NCBI RefSeq assembly: GCF_963678635.1
Contig: NC_087069.1
Coordinates: 35,751,959 to 35,815,958 of the forward strand
Length of the DNA stretch: 64,000 bases
Direction of reading: 5' to 3'
Source: Symsagittifera roscoffensis
Taxonomy: Eukaryota; Xenacoelomorpha; Acoela; Convolutidae
In this document: positions 1-11,311 of the stretch, one piece after another
Layout: each line of letters begins with the position of its first letter
Numbering within the stretch: position 1 is the stretch's first letter
Notes under the pieces: model-generated
What the model was told of the DNA's origin: nothing
The model's database searches: none
The model's input: the letters and a program-made list of their open reading frames with translations, nothing else
Made by a program: the position numbers and the translations under genes

Positions 1-3
1 TTT

Positions 4-279
4 TCAAAATTTATCAGTCACATCGCAATTTTTTTTGTTCGTCAATCTTTTAATTTTTGTGTAATTGTCCGCCAAGGAATCGAATTTACCAGTTGACAAA
101 GTTATTCCTTGTCGATACTTGAAAGTTCCCTCTTCGTCTTTTTTGTACAATTTGATAGTTACATAAGTACCGCTCTGTGCGAATGTTTTTGCACCGACTC
201 TAACTAAACGTTTATCATTCGAAAATATATCCCGAAAATCATCGAAATAGTCAGCATCCGTTTCAAGAGAATGGTACAT
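4..279 (-). CDS. PC4-like (transcriptional coactivator p15) small protein
   Basis: A 91-residue ORF with its ATG at 279. Residues 24-78 resemble the PC4/p15 single-stranded-DNA-binding fold: a strand with VRVGAKTF, a TYVTIKLYKKDEEG strand-turn, a basic KYRQGITLS strand, then a helix starting KFDSLADNY. In known PC4 proteins this fold binds ssDNA and modulates transcription. A weaker version of the pattern occurs in both Polintons here (26,750-27,306 and 42,878-43,363), so this could be a gene of another Polinton-like element extending past the window, or a host coactivator. No intron or promoter is visible. The family call rests on pattern only. Confidence 0.45.
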   Translation of the reverse strand: MYHSLETDADYFDDFRDIFSNDKRLVRVGAKTFAQSGTYVTIKLYKKDEEGTFKYRQGITLSTGKFDSLADNYTKIKRLTNKKNCDVTDKF

Positions 280-786
280 AATAGTTGAGTAACAGCGAAC
301 TGGTTTTTAGAATGACTGATCACAGTATACGAGACAATTCATGCGTTCCCAAATCAAAAGTTTATGCGACAACTTTACGTGCGCCTTAAGCCATAATGAT
401 ACAACTTAATCACCAAAGAAATAATATCATAAACGAGAAACAAAAATTTATACGGGTAATGAGTTGCTTTTTTACTCCTTGTATACCCTAAAAATCTTCA
501 ATTGTTTTTTATCACGGTTTAATTTAATGATTGCTATCACTCATGTTAATAAAACTTTATCAGCATGTCACAGAATATCTGGAAAACTAACAAAAAATCT
601 TGAACATGAGTGCATTGACCGTAGCCACTATAATAAAGCTATCAAATAAATCTGTAAAGCCGGATTTTCACCATCCCATTCCTGATCTCATTCTCAATAA
701 TAAATTTTTCATACTTTTCATTCTCTCAGTTTCATTTCGCTAACTCAGTCTTATTTTTCTAACAAAACTTAAAACATCTTTAAGTC
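280..786. other. AT-rich spacer, nothing recognised
   Basis: I see no convincing ORF, RNA gene or repeat. A 61-codon open frame at 464-649 lacks coding character. Confidence 0.5.
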
Positions 787-1160
787 TTGACTGGTCCTTT
801 ACAAATAAAATCAGTGTCTGATCGAGAAAGACCAAATATACGAGAGAATCGATTGCAGTCATCCATCATCAGAAAGAGAGAGTCTCCCCGTCTAAAGCAA
901 GTCCTTTCAAGACTTGGCTCCTCGGAAAAACGACGGCAATCAAAATGCGTAATGGACTACAACAAGTCACAAATTGCTACTAAACTACCTCTTTGATCCC
1001 ATCGATCTACTTCGACAGAATCGAAAAAAGAAGGTACGAGAGTTGCACTATTGACGAGAGCTATCCAGCATTAGAAAAGACTGAGATAAACGACCCAACC
1101 TCGCTCGAGCAATCTCCGAGAAAAATTCCTTCGCCTACGACTGCGAGTCAATGTCGTTGT
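787..1160 (+). other. GC-richer, coding-like single-copy stretch upstream of the 1-kb repeat
   Basis: This stretch is richer in GC and purines than its surroundings. Two overlapping frames are open (787-996 and 993-1262), encoding charged Arg/Ser/Glu-rich peptides with no domain I recognise. It abuts the first tandem repeat unit at 1161 and is not itself repeated. It may be a decayed exon or the 5' part of a mobile element whose 3' part became tandem. Function unknown. Confidence 0.25.
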
Positions 1161-3655
1161 AATTTGGAAAGAAACAATGTTTTTCTAGTTGACTTTACAG
1201 AACGGGAGGCGTTCCCGAGAAGCGTATCGACGAGCAACGCCGGGTTACCTATTGCCCTCTAAATCAAACAGCCAAGCCTTAATATTTCGACGAACACGAT
1301 ATGAAATGTTTCCCGGTACACTGAATCACATGAAAGAAGCTAGCGACCCCATACCTTGTTCAAGGAACCCTTTCAATTGCAGTCTGCTAAGCGCCAAAAA
1401 AGAGAAAACTACAATTTCGAGAATTCTAATAACTGAAACAAAAAGACTTTCCTTTGTTTCGAAAATTATTCCAAGGTTTAACAATTTCAATTTTGTTTGA
1501 TTTGATTTTTAAGCTGATTCAACATGACCGTGTGTGTTTTATTTATCTCAGTTTTTATCTCGCTTAACAGATCAATTAAAGTTTGCTCTGAAAGATTTCA
1601 GCAAAAGGTTAGTGAAAAATTAAAAAAAAATTGTTTATCGAGAATAATTTTTCGCTAAAAAAATTGTTTAAGAAAGAATAAGAGAGAGAAAAAAGTACGC
1701 TTGCTTTTTAATGAACCTTATTTGAAATATCCTTTTCAGGGTATTGCTTTCTTTCCAAAAGAAGGGTCCAACAATTTCTTGTTGGTAGTCCAACCATATT
1801 TATTTGGCTTTTTTATTAAACACTCTCTGCACTCTCTCTCATTTTACTTTGTGCCCGATGAGGTTAGCTAGGTCTTATGCAAAGTAACCTATGCTTATCC
1901 TAATTAGGCATCAGATAGCTTCTTAAAGTTTCTTATTACATAATTACCTGAATTTAAAATGAAAAAGCTCATTTAACGGTAAAAATGAAGGGGACAAATT
2001 TGAAAAATTACGTTTTTTTTTCTAGTTTTTAACACGACCAGTAGAACTGTGCTCGAGATCAAATAAAACTTACTGGTTTGGTGTAAACTTATTTCAAAGA
2101 CACTTTGGCTCAACTAGTTTTCCTTTTTTTCTCAACATATTAAGTTTGAGGTGTTCCTTTAATTTGGAAAGAAACAATGTTTTTCTACTTGACTTTACAG
2201 AACGGGAGGCGTTCCCGAGAAGCGTATCGACGAGCAACGCCGGGTTACCTATTGCCCTCTAAATCAAACAGCCAAGCCTTAATATTTCGACGAACACGAT
2301 ATGAAATGTTTCCCGGTACACTGAATCACATCATTGAGCTAGCGACCCCATACCTTGTTCAAGGAACCCTTTCAATTGCAGTCTGCTAAGCGCCAAAAAA
2401 GAGAAAACTACAATTTCGAGAATTCTTATAACTGAAACAAAAAGACTTTCCTTTGTTCCAAAAATTATTCCAAGGTTTAACAATTTCAATTTTGTTTGAT
2501 TTGATTTTTAAGCTGATTCAACATGACCGTGTGTGTTTTATTTATCTCAGTTTTTATCTCGCTTAACAGATCAATTAAAGTTTGCTCTGAAAGATTTCAG
2601 CAAAAGGTTAGTGAAAAATTAAAAAAAAATCGTTTATCGAGAATAATTTTTCGCTAAAAAAATTGTTTAAGAAAGAATAAGAGAGAGAAAAAAGTACGCT
2701 TGCTTTTTAATGAACCTTATTTGAAATATCCTTTTCAGGGTATTGCTTTCTTTCCAAAAGAAGGGTCCAACAATTTCTTGTTGGTAGTCCAACCATATTT
2801 ATTTGGCTTTTTTATTAAACACTCTCTGCACTCTCTCTCATTTTACTTTGTGCCCGATGAGGTTAGCTAGGTCTTATGCAAAGTAACCTAGAGTGTTTTA
2901 AGCCATAACTCTGCTTTGTATTTCGTTTATATACATGTTTTGTGTGTAAAACTGACAATTTTTTGGTAAAAAATGTGAAAAAATGAAAATTTATGTATTT
3001 TTTCGAAAGATAAACATGGCCCTTAAACCTGCTCGGGAAATCAGGGCAAATTGATTGAGGTTAGTTTCAATGGATTTGGAAACCAAAACTTTTTTTTACC
3101 AATTTTTAACTTTAATTTTTACACAAAAATCAGATTTTTGCAAAAAGTCACAATTTTTGAAGCCTCTACTCTCTTTGATTGGGCTAAAAACGTTTTTTAA
3201 ATTTCTATGCTTATCCTAATTAGGCATCAGATAGCTTCTTAAAGTTTCTTATTACATAATTATCTGAATTTAAAATGAAAAAGCTCATTTAACGGTAAAA
3301 ATGAAGGGGAAAAATTTGAAAAATTATGTTTTTTTTTCTAGTTTTTAACACGACCAGTAGAACTGTGCTCGAGATCAAATAAAACTTACTGGTTTGGTGT
3401 AAACTTATTTCAAAGACACTTTGGCTCAACTAGTTTTCCTTTTTTTCTCAACATATTAAGTTTGAGGTGTTCCTTTAATTTGGAAAGAAACAATGTTTTT
3501 CTACTTGACTTTACAGAACGGGAGGCGTTCCCGAGAAGCGTATCGACGAGCAACGCCGGGTTACCTATTGCCCTCTAAATCAAACAGCCAAGCGTTAATA
3601 TTTCGACGAACACGATATGAAATGTTTCCCGGTACACTGAATCACATGAAAGAAC
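1161..3655 (+). repeat. 1-kb tandem repeat, two full units and one partial
   Basis: Unit 1 (1161-2160) and unit 2 (2161-3476) both begin aatttggaaagaaacaatg and are nearly identical. A third, partial unit runs from 3477 to about 3655. Unit 1 is exactly 1000 bp; unit 2 is 1316 bp because of an insertion at 2891-3205. Each unit starts with a GC-richer block of about 200 bp (the source of the similar short ORFs at 1189 and 2177) followed by AT-rich sequence. The near-identity indicates recent amplification, or an LTR-like or satellite arrangement. No gene is recognised in the unit. Confidence 0.85.
2891..3205. mobile_element. MITE-like insertion inside tandem unit 2
   Basis: Absent from unit 1, which reads gtaacctatgcttatcc without a break. 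In unit 2 the same site is split by about 315 bp and flanked on both sides by CTA, compatible with a 3-bp target duplication. The ends are loosely inverted (gttttaagcc near the left end against gtttttagcc when the right end is reverse-complemented). No ORF, so a non-autonomous DNA transposon is likely. The empty site in unit 1 is direct evidence of insertion. Confidence 0.65.
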
Positions 3656-4435
3656 TTTGATTTCGATATGTTTTAAACATGTTCGAATGACAACCTATGC
3701 TTATCATATGCAATTAACCAATGCAACCTATGAAATTATCAAGATATCCAATTTGAAAATTTTTCCTTTTCCAACTTTATTTCATATTTCAACTACCTTA
3801 TATAGTTGAGGGCTTTAATTTCTCCAATTTTTATTTCATATTTCTACTTTTTATTATACCTATTTAAGCAAACCAAAAAGTGGACTTGAAATCATTAAAA
3901 ATTTATTGCTTCCCAGTTAAAATTAGCCAAAAAAAGTTTTAGGCTGAATCTGAACCATTCTGAGCTTAAAACTTTGTAATTTAGTGCTGAAATGTTAATT
4001 GAAACTCTAAACCAATCACCTAAAAAGTGCCAAACCTTTAAAAAAAGGTTAACGCTACCCCTTAAAATTAATAGCACAAGTTTGAGGCTGTAAAGGAATC
4101 AGTTTTTCAAAAAAGAAAACCTTTGCACTTGAATAAGGTGATTAGATAAATAGAGCCTAAAGCTGTAATAAACCCTGTTTTTGGAAAGGAAATTACTTAT
4201 TGTTCACGGCAAAGTATAACTCTCGTAAATGGCTTCTACTTGTCCTTAATCGCAAAACTCTTGGCTTCTAGTCCTATTCACTTCTCGTTTTTGCTTCTTC
4301 AAAATCAGATTTACTTCATTGTTGAAATTTTTCTGAATTACTTCAGTAACTTCAACAAACAATGCCGAGCTCTAATTCTATTGCGACACCTGTTCTTGCC
4401 AGCAGTGCGCAAAATTACTGAGCTCTAAAAGGAAC
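3656..4435. other. AT-rich spacer
   Basis: No supported gene. The 60-62 codon open frames at 3895-4077 and 4240-4428 have no recognisable features. Confidence 0.45.
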
Positions 4436-5351
4436 TTGAGAAGACCTGAGCAAAAATTACATAAGAGCCTTCCCCCTCCTACTCAAATTGTTTGCGAAAA
4501 GTGTCTCGAATCATTCGAGAGTTTGTCGGAAGCCCGCGAGCACGTCGAGCTGGCACATGACATGACTTCCAATAGTCATTGTATCTATTGTCATACAACA
4601 TTTCTCACCGTGGAAAGCTACCAAAAACTTTTGCTGAAGAAGCAAGCCTTGCCAGTTTGGGACGGCATCGAGACAAGTTCTTCCGCTGCCCCGACGGAAA
4701 GCGCGTTCAGAGGTAAATTGCGCCGATACGATCTCAAATTTGGTGAAAAAGAAATGAAATTGATTCAAGTCATGATGAAAAACAAGGACGAACTAGATGC
4801 TCTCATACCGAAAAAGGTCAAAGAGGGTCCGAACAAAGTGCAGCTCCATGTGGAAGACGGGGACACTAAAAAATTAGATAGGATCATGCAATTTCTAAAC
4901 ACTAAGACATTGACAGTGTACTTCGAGGGAATAGCTGGGGATGAATACTTGGAACTGATCGAACTTATGGTCAACTTATTCAATTCGTTCTCTTCTCACG
5001 ATAGCGGATGGATTATCGATCGAATTGAAAGACTGCAAATCAGTTTCGCGGCCTTCTCCAATAAGAACAGGATCCTACCTCGAGCTTCCTGATATACTCA
5101 GCGCTGCTTCTACTCTGCTCACAAATATCAACACTAAATATGATGACCGTTGTTTTCAATACTGTTTTGTTGCAGTATATCAAAACGTGAATGACCCGCC
5201 CTCTGATAATAGTTCTCCCAATGAAACTGATAATAGTTCTCCCGATTTTCAACTTCAGATTGGGGATTTTTATAGCGGCCCTTCTCAGAAACAGAGCTGC
5301 AAGAAGAAGAAGAAGCTTCTAGTAGCCGAGTCCGTAAACTTTCCCCAATAA
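4436..5351 (+). pseudogene. Zinc-finger relic resembling the N-terminal region of Polinton-type DNA polymerase
   Basis: A 218-codon frame starts with two C2H2-like fingers (CEKCLESFESL...H and CIYCHTTFL), then a charged region ending GWIIDRIERLQISF. The continuation, GSYLELPDIL with a later CFQYCFVAV, lies in another frame (5025-5351), so there is a frameshift near 5,055. The same order of C2H2 fingers, a variable linker and a CF-W/R core is seen in front of the exonuclease domain in the polymerases of Polintons A and B, and I recall it from Polinton-type proteins of other invertebrates. No polymerase domain follows, so this is a truncated relic of a third element or a domesticated fragment. 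Confidence 0.4.
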
Positions 5352-5810
5352 TTAACCCCTTCATTTTATCTGAAGCTTCAGAAGAACGGCCATCTAAAAA
5401 ACAGTGCAAAGAAAACCAAAACAATAAACATTAAATTCTGAAATATATTTCCAGATGATTTCTACTGTTCGTCCTTTTTATACTTCGACCAGTACATGTT
5501 TTTGGTTTTTACCAATTTAAAACTAATAAAATTTTCGTATTGGGCTCAATCACTGTTTTAACATACATAGCTTCAGGCAAATAAACTAGTTGACGCAAAC
5601 CAAATGTTAATTCAAATAAAAGTGTAAAATACTTTGATTCGATTTCAATATCAAACTTTTAACAGCATGACAACTCTTCGACGAAAAGAAAAAAGCCAGG
5701 AAATGATATCGACATGAAGCTAGGACGAAAAAGAAAAGTTCAGGATTTAGGACGATGAACTTTAGTTATCGCGGGAAAAGGGACCGCTTTAAAAGGAATT
5801 GGAAGGAATT
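5352..5810. other. Spacer, nothing recognised
   Basis: AT-rich sequence after a purine run (gaagaagaagaag near 5,300). No ORF or repeat I can support. Confidence 0.4.
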
Positions 5811-5900
5811 ATTGTATCGGGTCCCGTTTGTTAAGCTCAGCGTAACAAGATCCTAAGGAGGGGGTCTTTTACTTTAGGGTTGGGAAGTTACGTTCATTTA

Positions 5901-5957
5901 TAAAATCCTAGGATAGGGGTCCTCCAAAAAATTAAGGACCCTTTTCCTAGGATTTTG
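5901..5957. repeat. Perfect-stem-like hairpin
   Basis: Arms of about 21 bp built on aaaatcctagga ... tcctaggatttt, enclosing an A-rich loop. It sits next to G- and C-rich flanks and could extrude as a cruciform. Part of the composite element. Confidence 0.6.
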
Positions 5958-6262
5958 CTTTACGTGGAGACCCCCCCCTAGGAAGCTCAAAAACCGCTCA
6001 AGATATGAGCGGTTTGAGCGGTTTTTCAGCAAGATTTGAGCGGTTTGAGCAGCTTGGGGGGTTTGGAAGGTTTTTTTCGGAAAAACCGCTCAAATCGCTC
6101 AAATCTTGTTTGAAAAACCGCTCAAAAACCGCTCAATTCTTGCGGTGATTTTTGAACGGTTTTTCAAGCAAGATTTGAGCGGTTTTTAAGCGGTTTTTGT
6201 GCGGTCTTATAAAGAAAACCGATTAAAACCAACAAAAAGGCCTCGAAAGGTAGTGTGACCCC

Positions 6263-7185
6263 GGGTTGACCTCCATGAACCGAAATTGCTTATCTTACAT
6301 TTCCCCACACCGAAAATGCTTATCATACAATTGCCTGCATCAAATGTATGGAAAAATGCTATTCATATCTTTTTCATACATTTTCAAAATACCATTGAAA
6401 AAAGATTCAACTTAGTTTCCCCGGCTATTTGAACCGAATACAACAATGATGTTAACAATGAAAACAACTGATAAAAAATAACTACGTTTGTTTTTTTTTG
6501 AAAAGGAATGTTTATCCTACAATTTCCATTTAAGAAAAAATGTTAATCCTTCAATTTTCATTTATGAAAAAACGCTTATCCTAGAGATTTTTAAACAATT
6601 TTCTGAGTCTATGAAGTTGTAGGAAATTGTAGAATAACCCTAGTCGATCAGCTCATCTCGATTGACGTAATTGTGTGAAAAAACTGAATTAAAAAAAACC
6701 TAATTTTCATCTTGTGCTTAATCTTTGCTTGTTTTTTCTTTCTTTAAATTTATGTTTCGAGTTGATGTAAATTGTGTTTTTCCTATTTTGAGAGATTAAG
6801 GTAAAGTAATCGATCAAAACTTGAAGATAGCCGCCTATCACTAAAAAAGTGTAAAAAAAGCTATCTGGGGGCAACCGCCTAGCGGGCTGTGTGTATGTAT
6901 GCGTAGCTAAGATTGCTTCCTTTTTCCACGAACGCTACTTGGTTGTCTTTGCGTGTAGAGCTGTTTTTGCCCCAAAAAATTGTATCTTTAAAGATCTTGC
7001 AAAAAAAGGGTATCTTTAGAGGAGGTTATCTTGCAAAATCTTGCAAGATCTTTTAAAGAGATGCATCCTCTCTAAAAGAATCTTGCAATATTCTTGCAAG
7101 ATCTTGCAAGATAACCTCCCTTGATCGACTAGGGAAGCGTTTTATCATATATGGAAATTGTAGGATAAGCATTTTTGGTCAACCC
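6263..7185. mobile_element. 0.9-kb non-autonomous element, copy 1 (ends gggttgacc/ggtcaaccc)
   Basis: The left end reads gggttgacct followed by modules aaatgcttatc(a/c)tacaatt; the right end is their reverse complement finishing ggtcaaccc at 7177-7185. A second member with the same ends lies at 10,412-11,311, and a third end, fused to gagcggttt sequence, lies at 57,405-57,485. The repeated internal module cttatcctacaatttcc occurs several times. No ORF. I do not recognise the superfamily. Confidence 0.6.
6638..7134. mobile_element. Nested palindromic element inside copy 1
   Basis: Ends ccctagtcgatca at 6638-6650 and tgatcgactaggg at 7122-7134 are exact inverted repeats. Near the right end, 7020-7120 is a long imperfect palindrome built from tcttgcaagat units. 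The sequences outside the two ends join into the module expected of the surrounding 0.9-kb element, so this looks like an insertion within it. Confidence 0.6.
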
Positions 7186-7196
7186 ACGCTAAGATG

Positions 7197-7557
7197 CAGT
7201 TGAAATTTGATGCAAGATTTGAGCGGTTTGAGTGGTTTTTTTAGACAATTACGCTCAAAATCTTGCTTCAAAATGAGCGGTTTGAACGGTTTTGAGCGAT
7301 TTATCTAAAAAAGACGCTCAAAAACCGCGCAAGATTGAACGGTTTTTTTTAGATAAACCGCTGAAATCTTGCGCGGTTTTTGAGCGGTTGTTTTAGATAA
7401 ACCGCTCAAAACCGTTCAAATCTTGCACGGTTTTTGAGCGGTTTTTTAAAATAAACCGTTCAAAAACCGCTCAAAGCGCTCATTTTAAAGCAAGATTTTG
7501 AGCGTAATTGTCTAAAAAAACCGCTCAAACCGCTCAAATCTTGCTTCAAATTAGGTA
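7197..7557. repeat. Large palindrome of gagcggttt/aaccgctc units
   Basis: The left arm begins tgcaagatttgagcggtttg and the right arm ends with its complement, giving two arms of about 180 bp around 7,380. The left-arm block tttagacaattacgctcaaaa is matched inversely near 7,500. It forms one subterminal half of the composite element and matches blocks at 57,240-57,335. Confidence 0.7.
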
Positions 7558-7597
7558 AAAAATTTCGACTTGGGTAGCATCCGGGACACGATACAAT

Positions 7598-8057
7598 ACT
7601 ACTGATTTTCACGTTTTTATAATAGTTTAAGGAAACTTATTGTATCGGAAAACAAAGCAAAGTTATTATAAACCGCTTCTCAATTCATGACAACAACCAT
7701 AACTTTATCATTGATTCCAGAAGAATAATTTTCTTCCATTTTACTAGTTGTTTTTCCCTTTGAAGGCTAGCACGGGTGACTTGCTACGTCCCTTGATTCC
7801 CTTTGATGCAAAGAAAAGAAAGAAAATTAACGGTCTTATATTTTTTTCAGTGGTCGACTTTGGTATTTGGGTTTTAAAATCATCTAACTGTTACAATAAG
7901 GGCAACATTTGCAAAATTAAGTAATACAGGGCGCACGAAAGCGGCGTTTTTTAAGTAAAATTAAAGTCTGTATCAAACGTATGGAGCCATTCAATTGAAA
8001 ATCAGAATTCTGATTAGGCTGTCTACTCAACGCTACTCAACAACTATCAGTAAAAAT
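7598..8057. promoter_or_regulatory. Upstream region of the C-type-lectin-like gene
   Basis: About 450 bp without ORFs precede the signal-peptide exon. No clear TATA box is seen. The last 80 bases look like a 5' UTR, with the palindrome cagaattctg just upstream. Assigned by position only. Confidence 0.25.
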
Positions 8058-8239
8058 ATGATACGCGCTATTTTGTGTTTTGCTGTTTTTGTTCTTTTTG
8101 AATACAAGTGTTCAGGAACTATACGTCAATTATATGGATGTCACAAATACGCTTTGAACGGAAATGAAGAAATTTGCATACACTTAGTACTGGATTACGA
8201 AGGAACCTCTCTGTACCAGTTGCAAAAAGATTGTGGAAG
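8058..8239 (+). CDS. Secreted C-type-lectin-like protein, exon 1 (signal peptide)
   Basis: I start at the ATG at 8058 rather than the in-frame ATG at 7995 because it places a hydrophobic core (ILCFAVFVLF) directly after the N-terminus, followed by a likely cleavage site after KCSG. The exon encodes 60 residues plus two bases, with Cys residues typical of the start of a C-type-lectin-like domain (YGCHKY, EEICIHL, KDCG). It ends at a GT donor (ggaag/gtaaaa) at 8240. The two leftover bases join in phase with the acceptor at 15,149, giving an uninterrupted 213-residue protein with exon 2. Predicted extracellular. The pairing of the two exons is inferred from phase, order and domain logic; no transcript is available here. 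Confidence 0.6.
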
Positions 8240-9329
8240 GTAAAAGAGACCCGCAATGACAAAATGGTTTCGGATCGATTTCAATTGATTTTTTAATCGA
8301 ATTTAAATCAATCATAATCGATTAACAATGTAAATTTTACTATTAATTGGACTTTAACTTGTTTAACGGTTTATATTGATCTTTCTTGAAAATTTTGCAT
8401 CGATTCAAAAGTCTAAAAATATATTTAAATCAATTTTGATGGATTTTCCGACACTCTAAAATCCATCAGAATCCCATTAAAATCCATTTAAATCCATTAA
8501 AAGACCCCTGAACAGATTCATTAAGGTGTCTAAAAATCCGTTTTGAATCATTTTTTTACCAACGCGGCGAATAAAACATGCTTTAAAATTTATCGAAATA
8601 CCATAATCGAAATTTCTCTATTTTCTTGATTTAAAAACAACACACGTGCCAGATCTTGTAAAATTTAAGAAAATCATCCACATACAAAACATATTCTGGG
8701 CTGAAAAATACGCAATAAAACTATTATAAAAAATCAATTTGAATCAGATATCGGGCAAAAACTATGTAACAAATCAAGAAAATGGTCAATATAAATGAAA
8801 TTTTGGTTTCAAAAATGCAACGAAATTGTAATAGATCCTCATTGTACAATCAAGAATTTTTTTCAGCCCGGGTACTTAAGTTTACAACTATTTTTGGCTG
8901 AGAAACTTATTATTTCAATTCTCTTGACAAAAGTTTCTCTAATAAAAGTCTTTTTATCTTGATTTTCGCTTAACCCTTCTACACGTATCCCACCACTAAT
9001 AGTCTTCCCTTGTCCACGTTTTCCTCTTCGTTCGCCCCTCATACCTTCCTAGCGCTAATCTTTTTCATGATCACCATTTTCCTGGCTGCCATTTTGAAAC
9101 CAAAGCAACCAAATAAAATTTTGTACCAAAAAATTTGAAGAAATATTCGGCTTGATCGCCCCATTCAGATCAGAAAGCAAAACGCATCGCAGAAGCGATC
9201 TAGGATCTAGCGATGATTACACGCCAATTTTATTTTTTATAGAGAGGACAGAGTGGTGCTCGGGCTCATGACTGATTTCCGACATCTTTTACATTCTTTA
9301 TCGTTCCGACCATTGAAAATGGGGAGCAA

Positions 9330-10000
9330 CTTTGTGTTCGGATGGGTTTTTTTTGTTTTTTCTTTTTTCTTTTCGTTTTCCACGCAAAATCAGGTACGAA
9401 AAACAATCATTGGAATGGGTTGAGTGATATATCATAGAAAAAGCTCTTATTTTGTCTGGATTCGAACTACCTTAAACAGTTTCAAAATTATCCCCGGTTT
9501 GAAAAACCGGTTTGATACTTTTGATCTTTCGTCTTATTTCGAGCGAATAAAGCGAGCGAGTAGTCTTATTTTAGCTGCTTAAAAGCTTACAATATCTTAA
9601 TTTAAAAGGTTAAAACTCAATTTTATTTGAGTGTCGTTAGTTTACTTTGAGTATTTTAGCGTCTTTTTGGAATCAAATTTTTTGAAAACTTCAAAAAACT
9701 GCAAAACTTGAAAAAAAATTGAAACTTTACTCTTTTCAAGTAAATTTTCTAAAAAAATAATTTTCAATTTTTTAAAATTAAGACTGTTAAATTAACCTAC
9801 TCTCCAGTTTTTTAGCTCCTTTTGTCACACCACGCCGAAAAAAAACGACAAAAATTTGAAAAAATTTTTATGACTCTGATCTGGACATTCTGTGCCACTT
9901 GCACAGTATCCGGCTATCCTTCTTGATTTTGTAAAGAGATTTTGGAAACAAATGTTGCTTATAGTTTTTGTTACTATTTGCTGCGAAATTTTTGTTCTAC
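9330..10000. repeat. Diverged direct repeat, copy 1
   Basis: Landmarks shared with 12,290-12,960 in the same order are caggta...attgga(a/t)tgggt, gatatatcat/gacatatcat, a cluster with aaagcgagc, a tract aaacgacaaaaatttgaaaaa, and a stretch around gtacagtaaccag/gcacagtatccgg. The offset is about 3 kb. This is an old intronic duplication; no function is evident. Confidence 0.55.
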
Positions 10001-10411
10001 CTTTCGAAGAGAGTGACGAATCGTTCAGATTGGTTTTTTCTTACTAGCCTGTGATCAGTCGTCGTGAAATTATGGGGTTTTAAAGATTGCCAGTTTGATC
10101 AACTTGGGTTAATCAAAACGCGAATTTTTTGCGATATTAATGCGTAAGCGGAGATTTAAAGAAATAGTTCCAAACTGAACTAAAGCATGCGCTTTGAACG
10201 ATTTGATACTTTTTTAGGCATAACTTCTATTTTGAAGTTTACATGGCGTTTTGGGGGATGATTTTGAAAATTAACACTACTACATGGGTTTGAAAAGGCA
10301 CTCGGATCATTCAAGCGCTACGAGCAGTCTCGTTTTCGTTGATAAACAAATTGTATTAAAATCATATCGGTCTTGATTCGAATTTTTAAATACAAAACAA
10401 TTGTATCTCGT

Positions 10412-11311
10412 GTTGACCTCCAAACACCGAAAATGCTTATCATACAATTCCATATATCAAGTGTGTGAAAAAATGCTTGTTATAAAATTTTATTCAATTT
10501 CTAAAAATGGTTGAAAAAAGATATAAACTTATTTCTGTGGCTGTTTAATTCTAAAAAAAGTCTGGTGATAAAAAAACCGATTTTTTTGTTTTTTGAAAAA
10601 AAATGCTTATCATACAACTCCCACATATGGAAAATGTATGACTGCCATATATGGCCATTTTTCCAGTAATTTTGATATAACCCCAATTTTTTCCAACTGC
10701 AAATCGAGTTTTGTACGCAAACAAACATTTTCCAAATTTTTTTTTGCATGCAAAATTTATCTTTTTGTGTGCATAACACGGTCCTGGATACAATAATGTT
10801 AAGTTTTTTTTTTCCTTTTCGCTGTGTTTTTTTTCAATATCACTGAGAATTCCTATTTTTTCTGTATTGCATGTTTATCTCTGCCTTGATTAAAGTCTGA
10901 TAATTTCAAAACCCAAAAATTTTAAATAATCATCTTTGAAAAGTTTTGCCGAATTTCAAAAGTTTGTTACTTTTGTTATATCATTTGTGAAAAACTGCGT
11001 AAAGACAATTCAAGTCGTTTTCTATGCATTGTACTTGCAAGATTGTCTAACCTTTGGTGCTTTGAGTAAACCAAGGTCATTGTCACTTGTGTTCGGTTAC
11101 AAACACAACCAAATTTTTTCAAAAATTGAATTTAGAAACAAGAAATCAACTTTTTGGTTTATGGAAAACACCTATCATACAATTTCCATAAATGGAAAAA
11201 TACTTATCATTGAGTTTTCATACACGTTTCTGTGTATATGGAATTGTATGAAATCGTATGACAAGAAGTTTCTCATCTATACAAAATGTATGATAAGAAG
11301 TTTTGGTCAAG
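10412..11311. mobile_element. 0.9-kb non-autonomous element, copy 2
   Basis: The left end gttgacctccaaacaccgaa and right end ttttggtcaag are inverted, with the family module aaatgcttatcatacaattcc next to both ends, as in 6263-7185. Short open frames inside (10,501-10,796 on both strands; 10,936-11,409) are uncharacterised and look non-coding. It lies in the lectin-like gene intron. Confidence 0.6.

Larger units (their letters stand above)
5811..7596. mobile_element. Composite foldback DNA element with terminal inverted repeats
   Basis: The outer ends are inverted copies of each other: attgtatcgggtcccg at 5811-5826 and cgggacacgatacaat at 7582-7596. Inside lie a hairpin (5901-5957), blocks rich in gagcggttt and its complement (5980-6240 and 7197-7557), and a separate 0.9-kb element (6263-7185) that itself contains a nested element. 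No coding capacity. Related blocks recur at 54,885-55,910 and 57,230-57,660, so this is an active or formerly active family in this genome. Confidence 0.6.

Noticed and set aside
1189-2389. Similar ORFs at 1189-1500 and 2177-2389 as a gene family
   Set aside because: They are the same segment of the tandem repeat; no start context, domain or codon bias supports coding.
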